36,542 nucleotides of DNA from a virus. This document shows, in pieces, positions 6,639 to 15,663 of this stretch (within the stretch, counting starts at the first letter, position 1; each line of letters begins with the position of its first letter). The DNA lies in IMG/VR virus record IMGVR_UViG_3300025057_000023, positions 1 through 36,542 of that record. The stretch is one strand, 5' to 3'. Below the pieces are notes generated by a model. That model did not search any database, was not told where the DNA came from, and was given only the letters and a program-made list of their open reading frames with translations. The position numbers were made by a program, and so were the translations under genes.

Positions 6639-7205
6639 TCAGCTTTTTTCATAGTATTCATATCCATAACCTTTACCACCTTTGTACATACCACCCATGT
6701 AAACCCCAGTACTAGGGCGCTGGTTCTGCGCTCTTACTTGGTCTGAACTTGTATAAGTTGTATAAAGTGGGTAATTAGATTGATTTGCACACAGGTATCT
6801 TTCAATCTTTTCAGCGTATTGCTCTGCTTTTATTCTGTAGTTATCTACAATGTATTTATGCTCATTAAAGTCTATAGGATCACTGTAATCACTTCTATCA
6901 GTTAGTACTGATTTATTGCGCATCTTGTACAACATTGTAACTTGTGAATCCATCAGTACATAATTAAGCAAACAAGGCGCTACATAATCATCTACTAAGG
7001 TTACATATTTAGCTGTTGTTAAAGTTCCACCATTGGTAACTATTTCATCTTTAATAGCGTTGTAAAGTGGTGAACCTAAAATATCTTGAATGTATAATTC
7101 CTGACAATCCCACATGACAGGCTGTATTAAATCATAATCAGTATTTTCATCTACTGCACTTGATTTAAAAAAATAATCTTCTTGAAAAAATAATGCTCTT
7201 GCCAT
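6639..7205 (-). CDS. Probable head-tail adaptor (connector) protein
   Basis: The protein has 188 residues and begins MARALFFQEDYFFKSSAVDE. It contains DLIQPVMWDCQELYIQDILG and SPLYNAIKDEIV, a helical pattern found in Bacteroidetes phage head-completion proteins next to the portal. The C-terminus is Gly/Tyr rich (GGMYKGGKGYGYEYYEK). It follows the portal gene by six bases. I judge it the ring joining portal and tail; the family match is from memory of the pattern. Confidence 0.6.
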   Translation of the reverse strand: MARALFFQEDYFFKSSAVDENTDYDLIQPVMWDCQELYIQDILGSPLYNAIKDEIVTNGGTLTTAKYVTLVDDYVAPCLLNYVLMDSQVTMLYKMRNKSVLTDRSDYSDPIDFNEHKYIVDNYRIKAEQYAEKIERYLCANQSNYPLYTTYTSSDQVRAQNQRPSTGVYMGGMYKGGKGYGYEYYEKS

Positions 7206-7211
7206 ACTTAT

Positions 7212-9068
7212 TTATTTTCTTCTTACTACTTCAGCTTTCCAGATGTGTCTGCAAAAAGGTACATGATTACCATCTGTTAATGTTCTCCACCCCCCTCTAC
7301 TTCTAAACACATCTAAGCCCATGCCGTTGTTCATTCTTTTAATATCTTCTAAAGTCCAGCTAGTAGTTCTTGAAAGTCTTACTAACCTTTTACAGAAGTC
7401 TCTAGTGGTATCTATAATATCACCCCCTGATACATCTGATCTTAGTGCATATTTGTAAACTGTAAAAATTTCAGGTTCTTCATCTAGTTCACCCTCACCT
7501 TCATCAGTTACACCATCTTCATCAATTAAACCTCTTTCAATTAAATCATTGTAAACTGGTTCTATTTCGCTTACTGGTCTTTTAACACTCTTTGCAATAG
7601 TATCTAAAGTTAGTGCAGGGTTGCCCATCAAAAGCTTTAAAATGATTATTTCTAAGCTACTTAAAAACCCTTGCTCTTGTGCTTCTGCATCTTCTATATC
7701 TTTTGCAAATAATTCATGACTAGAAATAACTTGTAATTCTTCATCCTTTATTCCACAACCTGATAGAAAACCTATTATTTTATCATCACTTGTAAATTCT
7801 GTAATAGTTTCAACTGTCTTTTGTGCTTTCTGCTCATCTGTTCGCTTTTCAGCACCATCCATAACCCTTAATTCATCCACATCATAAATGTGCATAAGCA
7901 TTGCTTCACTAAATTCTGGTTTGATTGAATTTAACCTTTTTATTTTTAGGTTTCCTTTAATCTCATTGTAAAGCCTAATAGCATTAATATACTGCTCTAA
8001 AATAGCTTGTTTACCCCTTACATAAAATGCTTGGAAATCTTCTGTAGCTGTTCGCTTTTCGTCTGCATTATTGTTAAAGCCATTGTTACCCTCTAAACCT
8101 ACTACAACAGGGTCAACAGCATGACCTGAAAATATTTCTTCTCTTATCTGTTTGTTGAGATTTATAAATCTATCATCTTGCCCATTCGGGTTTAGTGGTG
8201 TTATATTTACACCATCCACACCCACATCATTAAAGGCTAAAACTGGCTCGCCTGAATTATCTGAACCATGTAGCCTATGTTTCCAATATCCTGCTATCTC
8301 TGCTTTTTCTTCTTCTTTTGGCTCACCATTGTAAAAGTTTACTAACCAACCTGCACTAAAACCGTTCTTGACATTGTTATAAGTGAAATTACTTATTTCA
8401 TAGTCAGCAGCAATATAGGGTACAGCAGCAGTATATTCAGGAATTGGATATAGGTTTTCTTCATCTTCTGAATAGTAAACTAAATATCTTTTATTGTTGT
8501 CTGGTCTTTCATCCCACTTCCATTCATAGAATGTGGTAAAGTCTGGATTTTCTTCTGGTTTCCTAGCATCCCAATCACAAGTATAATAATAAACACAATC
8601 TTTCTTTCTGCCCTGCTCATCATATTCTACCTTTGATCTTCTTACATTTTTTATATTGATATAGTGTGGTTGTATCTTTTGACCTGCTTTATCTGCAATT
8701 ACTTCAAAACAAAAACCACCTATTTTAGTTAGGTTTAATGTGAGTTTTTTAATTAACTCTGAATCATTAATTTTTGTTGCAAATACTTTAGCTTCTACCT
8801 TTTCAATATTACTTAGACTGTTATCATCTACATAAAGCCCTTGACCGCAAATAAATGCAACCTTTTTATTAACTATTGTTCTGTGTTTAGAACTGGAATT
8901 GTACAACCATTCATAATAATCAGGCTGTCTATTATTCCACTCTTTATCATCATAATCAGAACTGTACCCCCATAGAATCCACTCTTTATTCTTCAACTCC
9001 TTAAAAGTTGGTTGTTTGTGGGCGCTCATTTGGTACATCTCGCCATTATCATTCATTAAATACTTCAT
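7212..9068 (-). CDS. Portal protein with C-terminal extension
   Basis: The protein has 618 residues. The first 400 follow a portal layout: a start region ending DYYEWLYNSSSKHRTIVNKK, a beta wing (about 110-230), and a stem and crown region with ADEKRTATEDFQAF and helices at 340-400. An acidic linker with a winged-helix-like segment (LTLDTIAKSVKRPVSEIEPV) follows. The last 80 residues (WTLEDIKRMNNGMGLDVFRS, then VPFCRHIWKAEVVRRK) resemble the tail of Mu gpF-like head morphogenesis domains. The portal forms the dodecameric DNA channel and docks the terminase. It overlaps the next upstream gene by four bases. Unusually, it lies after the capsid gene. Confidence 0.75.
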   Translation of the reverse strand: MKYLMNDNGEMYQMSAHKQPTFKELKNKEWILWGYSSDYDDKEWNNRQPDYYEWLYNSSSKHRTIVNKKVAFICGQGLYVDDNSLSNIEKVEAKVFATKINDSELIKKLTLNLTKIGGFCFEVIADKAGQKIQPHYINIKNVRRSKVEYDEQGRKKDCVYYYTCDWDARKPEENPDFTTFYEWKWDERPDNNKRYLVYYSEDEENLYPIPEYTAAVPYIAADYEISNFTYNNVKNGFSAGWLVNFYNGEPKEEEKAEIAGYWKHRLHGSDNSGEPVLAFNDVGVDGVNITPLNPNGQDDRFINLNKQIREEIFSGHAVDPVVVGLEGNNGFNNNADEKRTATEDFQAFYVRGKQAILEQYINAIRLYNEIKGNLKIKRLNSIKPEFSEAMLMHIYDVDELRVMDGAEKRTDEQKAQKTVETITEFTSDDKIIGFLSGCGIKDEELQVISSHELFAKDIEDAEAQEQGFLSSLEIIILKLLMGNPALTLDTIAKSVKRPVSEIEPVYNDLIERGLIDEDGVTDEGEGELDEEPEIFTVYKYALRSDVSGGDIIDTTRDFCKRLVRLSRTTSWTLEDIKRMNNGMGLDVFRSRGGWRTLTDGNHVPFCRHIWKAEVVRRK

Positions 9069-9466
9069 AGACTTATAACGTGTTCAGTGTAAGTAACTGT
9101 AATATTATGTGAAACATAGATAGAAGTTTCAGAATCTATTAGCCTAGCTAAAGTGGTATAGACTTTATTTGTCGCTAAACTTGGATCTAGGTTTGTGGTG
9201 CTTGACTGCTCATAAACTGTCAAATCATAAACACCAGTATTACCTAAAATTAAACTGCCATTTGTGGGATTATCTACACCCTCTATAATTGTGAATTTAT
9301 TAAACCTTGCTTTTTGGCTGGCAGTTGCTAAATCTGTACTAATTACTGGGTATGTATTCCCACCTCTTGAAAATACAAAAAGGTAAACAGGATTAGATAA
9401 AGAACTTGATTCTGTAAGCTCTAAAACTAAATCTTCATTTGTCGCTGCTTTCTGTAATAATAACAT
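9065..9466 (-). CDS. Small beta-rich virion protein
   Basis: The protein has 133 residues, beginning MLLLQKAATNEDLVLELTES and continuing with strands such as YLFVFSRGGNTYPVIS and YDLTVYEQSSTTNLDPS. The composition (Thr, Ser, Val, few charges) fits a head decoration or tail-fibre accessory protein. It lies between tail tube and portal genes and overlaps the portal start by four bases (ATGA). Confidence 0.5.
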   Translation of the reverse strand: MLLLQKAATNEDLVLELTESSSLSNPVYLFVFSRGGNTYPVISTDLATASQKARFNKFTIIEGVDNPTNGSLILGNTGVYDLTVYEQSSTTNLDPSLATNKVYTTLARLIDSETSIYVSHNITVTYTEHVISL

Positions 9467-9526
9467 CTAAATTTTCTGTTATGGTTGAATAATACCCTTT
9501 GTAAATTTCCACTCTTTAAATATACT

Positions 9527-9555
9527 AAAAAAAGGTGAGAGCAAATACCCCCACC
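9527..9555 (-). terminator. Intrinsic terminator after the tail-tube gene
   Basis: The minus strand forms GGTGGGGG (9555-9548), loop TATTTG, CTCTCACC (9541-9534), eight pairs with two G-U wobbles, followed by seven T residues (9533-9527). It should end or reduce transcripts from the capsid and tail-tube genes before the portal block. Confidence 0.8.
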
Positions 9556-9582
9556 CTCCTTTAAGTTATGAATAAGAATCTA

Positions 9583-10119
9583 TTAAGACAAATCTCCTGA
9601 GATAGATAATCCACTTACTACTGTAGAATCAACCTCTAAAGGAAAATGTTTTTCTTCTGCTGTAATGTTAATTGTATAACCGTTCATATCTTGCTTGTCA
9701 GTTCCTGTTGCTGCATCCACTGTTAAAGCTTCTGCACCGTTTGAAATACCAATAACAAAATATTTATCATTGTTATCTTGGTAAATTACCGCAACTGGTT
9801 TAGACATCAAGAGCTGAAGGTTTACATTTTTACTTGCACTCATGTTAAATAGAGTGAAGTTGAAAGTTGAGGTAAATGATTTAGTTCCCATTTTAGGATC
9901 ACTTACACCTGCTGCTGTATTACTAGCAATAAACTTTCTTACTTGGTAACGATAAAAATTAGTAGTTGCAGCCTGTGTAATTCCTGTTACAATTCCACCA
10001 GCTTCTACATAAGCTTCTACATTATCCCATTGTGTAATGAGAATAGAACCTTGTTTAATACCACCAATTCCAGCGTTACATTCGTAATCAAAACCGTATG
10101 TTAAACTTCCGCAACTCAT
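9583..10119 (-). CDS. Probable major tail tube protein
   Basis: The protein has 178 residues, is rich in Thr, Ser, Gly and Ala, and is built of predicted strands (KSFTSTFNFTLFNMSASKNV, FVIGISNGAEAL, YTINITAEEKHFPLEV). Size and composition fit the tail tube subunit. The gene stands alone between two hairpins (10138-10162 upstream, terminator 9527-9555 downstream), as expected for a highly expressed virion protein. Its position right after the major capsid gene supports this. A second major virion protein is the alternative. Confidence 0.6.
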   Translation of the reverse strand: MSCGSLTYGFDYECNAGIGGIKQGSILITQWDNVEAYVEAGGIVTGITQAATTNFYRYQVRKFIASNTAAGVSDPKMGTKSFTSTFNFTLFNMSASKNVNLQLLMSKPVAVIYQDNNDKYFVIGISNGAEALTVDAATGTDKQDMNGYTINITAEEKHFPLEVDSTVVSGLSISGDLS

Positions 10120-10130
10120 GTAATTAATTT

Positions 10131-10162
10131 AAAAGTAGGCAAGCGGAATCTAACCGCCTGCC
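10131..10162 (-). terminator. Hairpin (partial terminator) between capsid and tail-tube genes
   Basis: The minus strand reads GGCAGGCGG (10162-10154), loop TTAGATT, CCGCTTGCC (10146-10138), nine pairs, then TACTTTTAAATT. The T-tract is short, so this is probably an attenuator or mRNA-stabilising 3' hairpin that sets capsid to tail-tube ratios. Confidence 0.6.
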
Positions 10163-10177
10163 ATTATTATTTTATTC

Positions 10178-11134
10178 TTATGAAGTACCTAACCCCCACT
10201 TAACAATGTAGTCAGAGTATTTGTAAGTAACCCCTCTTTTGAATGCGATTAACGAGTGGTTAATTCTATCATCCTTAGAGTACCATACTTCTAAAGTATC
10301 TTCATCTGATTCAAGGTCGACACCTACAACGATATTCTCTCTTGTAGTAATAACCATTTTATCTTGACCAGCTAAACCTACTTGAGGAACTAAAACGATA
10401 TCTGTACCATAGTATCTTACTTCTCCTTCTTCACCTTTGAAGTGGAATAGGTTAGCTTCTCTTAAAGCGATAACATAGAAGTCATAGTATGATTGTGGTA
10501 AAAACCAAACCAATCCACCGCCATCTGGTGCGCCTGCTCTCAAATCTTCAGGAATAGCTAAATACATTTCTTGCATTCTAGCAAGAATGTTAGAAACAGA
10601 TGTAGCAGTAGCAGCATCCGAAGTATTCCCATCAATTACAGAAGCATCTGCATAAATCTCTTTAATAAGTCCATCATACTTATTAAGGTTTGCTGATCCG
10701 CTTGTTGTATCACCTTGCCAGTCTGCAACATTGATTTGCTTTCTAACTAGGTTTAATTTCTTAGCAGTCCAAGCAGCAGCAATCTCAGCAGGGATAGCTT
10801 CTTCACCTCTTGAACCAGCAGCTAAAATTTGTTGCGCCCAAAACCCTTGTAACAACTTAGGGCAAACATCTTCCATAATTGCGATTTTACCTACTGTAAT
10901 ATCTTTCTCTGTGAAAGTAGTAGTATCTGAAGCATTATAAGAACAAGCATCCGTCTGAAAGGTTGCAGTAGTTGTCATAAAGTGCATTCTTTCAGTACCT
11001 TTAATTCCTGAACGAACTTCTGCATAAGGAACTAACTCTGATTCCATTTGCAACTGATACATTAATTGTGTATCGTTTTCATCAACATAGGCAGTTAGCC
11101 CTGATGTATCTACATTAAAATTATATTTTTTCAT
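10178..11134 (-). CDS. Major capsid protein (HK97 fold)
   Basis: The 318-residue protein begins MKKYNFNVDTSGLTAYVDEN. It carries features seen in Bacteroidetes siphophage capsid proteins: a strand-rich E-loop-like part (GTERMHFMTTTATFQTDACS), a helix with AIPAEIAAAWTAKKLNLVRK, and the C-terminal P-domain end (HSLIAFKRGVTYKYSDYIVK). It follows the scaffold gene with a four-base ATGA overlap. It has no cleavable N-terminal scaffold region of its own, consistent with the separate scaffold gene. The identification rests on context, length and pattern. Confidence 0.8.
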   Translation of the reverse strand: MKKYNFNVDTSGLTAYVDENDTQLMYQLQMESELVPYAEVRSGIKGTERMHFMTTTATFQTDACSYNASDTTTFTEKDITVGKIAIMEDVCPKLLQGFWAQQILAAGSRGEEAIPAEIAAAWTAKKLNLVRKQINVADWQGDTTSGSANLNKYDGLIKEIYADASVIDGNTSDAATATSVSNILARMQEMYLAIPEDLRAGAPDGGGLVWFLPQSYYDFYVIALREANLFHFKGEEGEVRYYGTDIVLVPQVGLAGQDKMVITTRENIVVGVDLESDEDTLEVWYSKDDRINHSLIAFKRGVTYKYSDYIVKWGLGTS

Positions 11135-11772
11135 TGTTTTTGTTTGTTTAACCAGTTTTCTAACATTGATTCTTGTGAAGCAAATGCCTTCAACGGGTTT
11201 GATTTTTCTTTTACTACAGGCTCTTTACTTGGTTCACCTAATAGTGTTTCAAATGTTTCTTTAGTGAATTGTTTAGTTTCAGAGAATTTATCTTCAACTT
11301 CTGATAGTTTAGATGTTAAAGCTTCATTTTCTTCTTTTAGGAATTTCACTACTTCCTTTAATTCATCAATCGCACTAAAGATTTTTTCTGATTCAATGCG
11401 CTCAATGATTCTCTTAACCTTGTCTGCTTGCTCTGGGTTTTCGTTTGACATTGGTTCTTCTGTAATAGCTTCTTTAATTTCAGCTAGTACACCTTCTTCA
11501 GCAACTACCAAAACTCTACCATCTTGCAACTCATACTCACCAGCAGGTGCAGGTACAGGTGTACCATCTTCAGCAGTCAAGACAACAGCAGCACCCACCT
11601 CAATAGCAGGCTCAATAGTTACCTCAGTAACCCCATCCACAAGCATAACAGTTTCGAACTTCTCTGATTTTTCAGCTTCTGGTTGTTTTTCAACTACTTC
11701 AGCATCTATATCATGAGAAGAAAAAAACTCTCTGACTTTGTTTAAGATTGTTTCTCTCTTGTTATTATCCAT
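11131..11772 (-). CDS. Capsid scaffolding protein
   Basis: The protein has 213 residues and is very acidic. A middle block (VMLVDGVTEVTIEPAIEVGA, then AGEYELQDGRVLVVAEEGVL) resembles the beta domain found in scaffolds next to XkdF-type proteases. A long coiled coil follows (about 118-170, IIERIESEKIFSAIDELKEV, LKEENEALTSKLSEVEDKF). It ends in a basic, helical tail (NPLKAFASQESMLENWLNKQ) suited to binding the inner capsid. It lies directly between protease and capsid genes. Confidence 0.8.
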   Translation of the reverse strand: MDNNKRETILNKVREFFSSHDIDAEVVEKQPEAEKSEKFETVMLVDGVTEVTIEPAIEVGAAVVLTAEDGTPVPAPAGEYELQDGRVLVVAEEGVLAEIKEAITEEPMSNENPEQADKVKRIIERIESEKIFSAIDELKEVVKFLKEENEALTSKLSEVEDKFSETKQFTKETFETLLGEPSKEPVVKEKSNPLKAFASQESMLENWLNKQKQ

Positions 11773-11788
11773 TGTGATTTATTTAGTG

Positions 11789-11800
11789 TAAAAACGTTTA
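11789..11800 (-). promoter_or_regulatory. TAAAAACGTTTA motif before the scaffold gene
   Basis: The minus strand reads TAAACGTTTTTA about 17 bases upstream of the scaffold ATG. Close relatives precede the protease gene, the 65-residue ORF, the tail chaperone gene and the first sugar gene. It may be a late promoter element or translation enhancer; the role is inferred from recurrence only. Confidence 0.35.
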
Positions 11801-11812
11801 TAAAAATCTTTG

Positions 11813-12391
11813 TTAATTTTTAACCATTTCATCAAGGTCATTAAAGAATTTGTTAAGTGCTTGGTTAAACATTTCTTCTTCTATAAATCTACCCTCAATA
11901 CTAAAGCCGTTTAACTCACCCTTTAGGGCTTTGTTGTAAATTTCTTCATTCTCACACCTAACCACTGCAAACCATGATCCATCTTTCTCTTTCTTAAATC
12001 CATTTGGAGCGCCTATTCCCATTTCACTATCTAATTGCCAATGGTGTAAAACATAAACCCCTTCTATTAGTTTGCCTGTTTGGTGCATCTCATTCATGTT
12101 CTGGTTAAGTCCATTCTTTGAGAAATTTCTAACTATCTTATCTATTGATTCTTTAGGGAATACAACATTGTAAGCACCTCTTGATTTATCAAATCTAGGT
12201 ATCTCTAAATCTGCTATCATGAAGTAACCCATTAACAACTTCTTTGATTTATCAAACTCTTTAAACTGGAAAGCTTTTGATTGTTGTGCTGTGAATGTTT
12301 GCCAGTCTGATTCTATTGCTGGCATATCTACTAAGCCTACTTGAAATTCTATTTCTTCTTCTGTTGGTAGATGTAATGTAATTAAATCCAT
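11813..12391 (-). CDS. XkdF-like prohead serine protease
   Basis: The protein has 192 residues. It opens with LPTEEEIEFQVGLVDMPAIE, the strand-turn pattern of XkdF-type putative phage serine proteases. Further motifs are KKLLMGYFMIADLEIPRFD, EMHQTGKLIEGVYVLHHWQL (candidate catalytic His) and GELNGFSIEGRFIEEEMFNQ (candidate catalytic Ser in GFSIEG). These enzymes cut the scaffold during head maturation. The gene is placed just before scaffold and capsid, as in many phages. Confidence 0.75.
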   Translation of the reverse strand: MDLITLHLPTEEEIEFQVGLVDMPAIESDWQTFTAQQSKAFQFKEFDKSKKLLMGYFMIADLEIPRFDKSRGAYNVVFPKESIDKIVRNFSKNGLNQNMNEMHQTGKLIEGVYVLHHWQLDSEMGIGAPNGFKKEKDGSWFAVVRCENEEIYNKALKGELNGFSIEGRFIEEEMFNQALNKFFNDLDEMVKN

Positions 12392-12395
12392 ATTC

Positions 12396-12407
12396 TAAAA
12401 ACGTTTG
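12396..12407 (-). promoter_or_regulatory. AAACGTTTTTA motif before the protease gene
   Basis: The minus strand reads CAAACGTTTTTA, ending five bases before the protease ATG. It is a member of the recurrent late motif. Confidence 0.35.
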
Positions 12408-12419
12408 ATTTTTTGTTTG

Positions 12420-12617
12420 TTAATTAGCACAAATTTTATGCTCTAAGCTAAAACATAGCTCTACCCAATATTCTTGGTTATTACATACAATGTTCCATCC
12501 TTCTTGATCTGGCTCATCACACCATATTAAATCATCTACACTAATTAACTTTAAAGCTAAATCATCATCCATAACCCAAACCATGCTACCCTTCTGTATA
12601 AATTCTATTGGCTTCAT
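12420..12617 (-). CDS. Small late protein of 65 residues, function unknown
   Basis: The protein begins MKPIEFIQKGSMVWVMDDDL and is acidic with four cysteines and several tryptophans (DLIWCDEPDQEGWNIVCNN). No domain was recognised. It sits between tape measure and protease genes, with its own copy of the late motif upstream (12628-12639). Confidence 0.5.
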   Translation of the reverse strand: MKPIEFIQKGSMVWVMDDDLALKLISVDDLIWCDEPDQEGWNIVCNNQEYWVELCFSLEHKICAN

Positions 12618-12627
12618 GCGTTTATTT

Positions 12628-12639
12628 TAAAAACGGTAA
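12628..12639 (-). promoter_or_regulatory. ACCGTTTTTA motif before the 65-residue ORF
   Basis: The minus strand reads TTACCGTTTTTA, ending ten bases before the ATG. It is a variant of the recurrent late motif. Confidence 0.3.
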
Positions 12640-12656
12640 AGCCAAAAATGTGTAAA

Positions 12657-14561
12657 TTATCCAAAGGTTGCAGCTTGTTCAATCGCTGCTACATTCCCTT
12701 GTGTGGCTGTTATATCTGATTCAACTACATAAACCTGTTGAGGTTGGTTTAATAAAGTAGATCCAAATTGTATCTCATTTAAATCTGGTGTTTCTTCTGT
12801 GCCTGATGTATCAGCACTTGCACCCGTATCTGTATCAACTGTTGGTATCTCTACTGATTCACCTAGTACTTGTGAAGCTTGTGCAGCACCACTTATTACC
12901 GCTGCTATACCTGATGCAATAGCGCCCAAGTTAGCAGGGAAAGGAATACCAGCTCCAGCAGCAATAGCACCACTAATCCCCCTTGCTGTATCTGCAGCGA
13001 TTTGAGCAAGTGCAAAGGCTTTATTAATTTTATCCTGTCTTTGAAGTCTTTTAATTTCTGATTTAGTAAGTTCTTCACCTCTTTTAGTTTTCTCTTGTAA
13101 TCGTTTTAACTCTCTTTGGCTTTGTAATTGTGCAAGCTGTTGCCCTGCATTTAATAAATCTTGAGCGCCTTGTTTGGCTAGTTCTACTGATTTTTCTCTA
13201 GCTGCATCTATTTCTTCTTGCTTCTTTCTTTCTATTTCGGCTTCTTCTTCTGCTTGCCTTCTTTTAATATCATTTAGTTGTTCAGCTAAAGCCATTTCAA
13301 GTATAACAGTATCTTCACCGTATTGCTTTGCTTCTTCTATTAGATTAAAGTATTTATCCCTTACTGCATTTTCTTCTTTCTGAAACTTATCTAATTGACC
13401 GTCTAAAAATTCATTCTCTGCTGCTTCTAGTCTATTTAAAAAATCGCTTCTTAAATCTTCTACTTCTTGTAAGGTTTCCTCAACTTTCTCTACTTCTTCT
13501 TTAGAGTTTTTTTCCCTTATCTGCCTTTGAAAATCTATTAACTCGGTTTCAGCTTGGAATATCTTTCTATTCTGCTTTTCAATTATTTCTTCTTCAACTT
13601 TTAATGCTTCATCTAAATCAATACCTCTACCCTTCATCATTTTAATGAAGTCCTCTCTTGATTTACCTGACATTATAAGTTGATCTTCATAGTATTTTCT
13701 CCATGAAGCTAAAAGATTTTTTATTGATTCTAACTGTGCTTTTTCATGTTCTAGTTGGTGTTCTATTTTAGCCCTTTTTAAAGCATCTGAGTTTTTACCC
13801 TCTGCTTCCATTCTAGCTATATCTAAATCAAATATCTCTTGCCTATCATTAAATGCTTCATTTTCTGCATCCATTTCAGCTTTGATTTGTGATAGCCTTT
13901 CTTTATGTAGTTTGGTTATTTCTTTCTGTTGTGCTGTTCTTTGCTCATGTGCTTTTTTCTCAGCCATTGAAGCTGTCTGAATCGCATCTTCTGTACCTGT
14001 AAAAAATTCTATGATACCATTAAACAAACCAAAGATAAAGTCTCTAGCATCTCTTAAACCATCTATAAACTCATCCCAATAAGTAATTAAAGCAGCTATA
14101 CCAGTACCAATAGCAGCAAGAACAGCAACCAGTAAAAATATAGGTGAAGCTTTTAATACATTATTAAACAACTTCCATGCAGAACTGAACCCCTCAATAG
14201 CACCTTTAAAAGCCATTGATACACCTAAGGCAGTTTCAATGTTCTTTGCCATTTCTTCTAGTGTTTCATTCTCACCACCTAAAAGAACCATAGCAGCAGT
14301 AACATCACCAACTGCACCAGCTACTGAACCAATCTCAGAAGCAACCTGCTCATTATCTAAAGCTTCAAAACCTAGTTCTAAGTTCTTAACTTCTCTATTG
14401 GTTTCTACTAATTGCTGGTTAAGTTTCTTGTATTCAGTACTACCTATTTCAGCACCCCTTAAAGCTTCATTTAACTGTTCTGCTTTTGTTTCTAATTCTC
14501 CTAGTGTTTTGGCTGCTGGTGCGCCATCCACTGTAAAATCTATTTGTACTTTTTCTGCCAT
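12657..14561 (-). CDS. Tail tape measure protein
   Basis: The protein has 634 residues. Its N-terminus is coiled (LGELETKAEQLNEALRGAEI). A hydrophobic segment at about 138-162 (SPIFLLVAVLAAIGTGIAAL) matches the membrane-inserting part of tape measures. A very long charged coiled-coil region (about 200-510) and an Ala/Gly-rich C-terminal segment (IAADTARGISGAIAAGAGIP) follow. At about 0.15 nm per residue this would set a tail near 95 nm, an inference from the ruler model. It is not next to the tail chaperone gene, as it would be in most siphophages. Confidence 0.85.
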   Translation of the reverse strand: MAEKVQIDFTVDGAPAAKTLGELETKAEQLNEALRGAEIGSTEYKKLNQQLVETNREVKNLELGFEALDNEQVASEIGSVAGAVGDVTAAMVLLGGENETLEEMAKNIETALGVSMAFKGAIEGFSSAWKLFNNVLKASPIFLLVAVLAAIGTGIAALITYWDEFIDGLRDARDFIFGLFNGIIEFFTGTEDAIQTASMAEKKAHEQRTAQQKEITKLHKERLSQIKAEMDAENEAFNDRQEIFDLDIARMEAEGKNSDALKRAKIEHQLEHEKAQLESIKNLLASWRKYYEDQLIMSGKSREDFIKMMKGRGIDLDEALKVEEEIIEKQNRKIFQAETELIDFQRQIREKNSKEEVEKVEETLQEVEDLRSDFLNRLEAAENEFLDGQLDKFQKEENAVRDKYFNLIEEAKQYGEDTVILEMALAEQLNDIKRRQAEEEAEIERKKQEEIDAAREKSVELAKQGAQDLLNAGQQLAQLQSQRELKRLQEKTKRGEELTKSEIKRLQRQDKINKAFALAQIAADTARGISGAIAAGAGIPFPANLGAIASGIAAVISGAAQASQVLGESVEIPTVDTDTGASADTSGTEETPDLNEIQFGSTLLNQPQQVYVVESDITATQGNVAAIEQAATFG

Positions 14562-14571
14562 TATTATTTAT

Positions 14572-15663
14572 TTATGATCCATAATCACTATACTCTTTTA
14601 TGTCGCAATATGCTCTAAATCTTATTAGTGAAGATAAATCATCATTTACAGTTATCTTAATTGTATCTGCATTTTTACCAACTAACCTAAAAGCAGTCGG
14701 AAAAACCTTCTTTAAAGTAAACCAAGTATTAACACCATCACCCCCTGCATCTAATTCTGTTTGAGCAGGTATATCCATGAAGTCTATAAAATCTCTAATA
14801 GTTGTGGAGTACTTTATTTCTCCGTCTTGTATCCTTTGAATGTTGATACCATTTGTTAAAGTTGATAAACTAAGCAAACCGTTATAAGGTAAATTAAACA
14901 TAGATGAGTTTAGTAAAGTACTATCAAAAGCATCTACTATTGTAAATGATATGCTAGTAACATCCCAAAATTCATCAACCTCAGGACCTACAGTATAAAT
15001 AAATCCACCACCTACTTCTTCTAGTTGGATATCATCTAAATAATATTCAGGTGGAGGTCCAGGTCCAACATCTATAGTAGTTATAGTAAGTTCATTTATA
15101 ATAGCAGAACTTGCAGCACCAAAATCAACTAAAGGTATTGTAAACTTTTGCCATGTATTAAGTAAAGTTGTATCTATGTATGTAGATAAATCAATTTGCA
15201 CTCCTGATGTAGTACCTGAATTTCTCCACTGTAATCTAACATCTTTAGTTCCGCTTGGACTCCAACTTGTGATATAGATAAACCCAGTTAATGCAGAATA
15301 ATCATTCATATCTAAATTAGAACCTTTAGATATTAAAGCTGTATCATTATTTGTAGTAGATGTTGCATCTATTGACCTTATACCTGTATTTGCTTGTGCA
15401 GTTGAATCAAATACCCAAGTACCAGATAAAGCGGAAGCAGTCCAAAGAACAGAATCTATACCGTTATGGATTTGTTCAGGTGTACCAGATAAAGCAGCAT
15501 TTACATTTAAATTAGCGCCCTGTGTAGGGTTTATAAATTGTCTAAATGAATCCTCTTTTAATACACCTTTATAGGTATAGACTTTTAACCCAGAACCAAA
15601 AACATTTTTTTGTGTTTCTGCTGCTAAACTATCAACTCCTACTATTTTAGTTTTTAAACTCAT
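14572..15663 (-). CDS. Tail-associated protein with inserted jelly-roll (carbohydrate-binding-like) domain
   Basis: The protein has 363 residues. Residues 1-60 and about 215-363 appear to form one structural domain (for example TFRAYCDIKEY-type strands near the end). Between them lies a segment that looks like a galactose-binding jelly roll: TWVFDSTAQANTGIRSIDAT, SALTGFIYITSW, VRLQWRNSGTTSGVQIDLS, WQKFTIPLVDFG and EYYLDDIQLEE. That last strand (YYLDDI) is typical of such domains. It may bind sugars on the host or on the virion. The gene overlaps its upstream neighbour by one base. Confidence 0.6.
   Translation of the reverse strand: MSLKTKIVGVDSLAAETQKNVFGSGLKVYTYKGVLKEDSFRQFINPTQGANLNVNAALSGTPEQIHNGIDSVLWTASALSGTWVFDSTAQANTGIRSIDATSTTNNDTALISKGSNLDMNDYSALTGFIYITSWSPSGTKDVRLQWRNSGTTSGVQIDLSTYIDTTLLNTWQKFTIPLVDFGAASSAIINELTITTIDVGPGPPPEYYLDDIQLEEVGGGFIYTVGPEVDEFWDVTSISFTIVDAFDSTLLNSSMFNLPYNGLLSLSTLTNGINIQRIQDGEIKYSTTIRDFIDFMDIPAQTELDAGGDGVNTWFTLKKVFPTAFRLVGKNADTIKITVNDDLSSLIRFRAYCDIKEYSDYGS

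Noticed and set aside
11144-11716. 190-codon plus-strand ORF opposite the scaffold gene
   Set aside because: It is low-complexity Ser/Thr sequence lying antisense to a well-supported gene and is explained by the acidic repeat-like codons of the scaffold.
14239-14577. 112-codon plus-strand ORF opposite the tape measure
   Set aside because: It is antisense to a coiled-coil coding region and Ser-rich, a typical shadow with no start context or neighbours on that strand.
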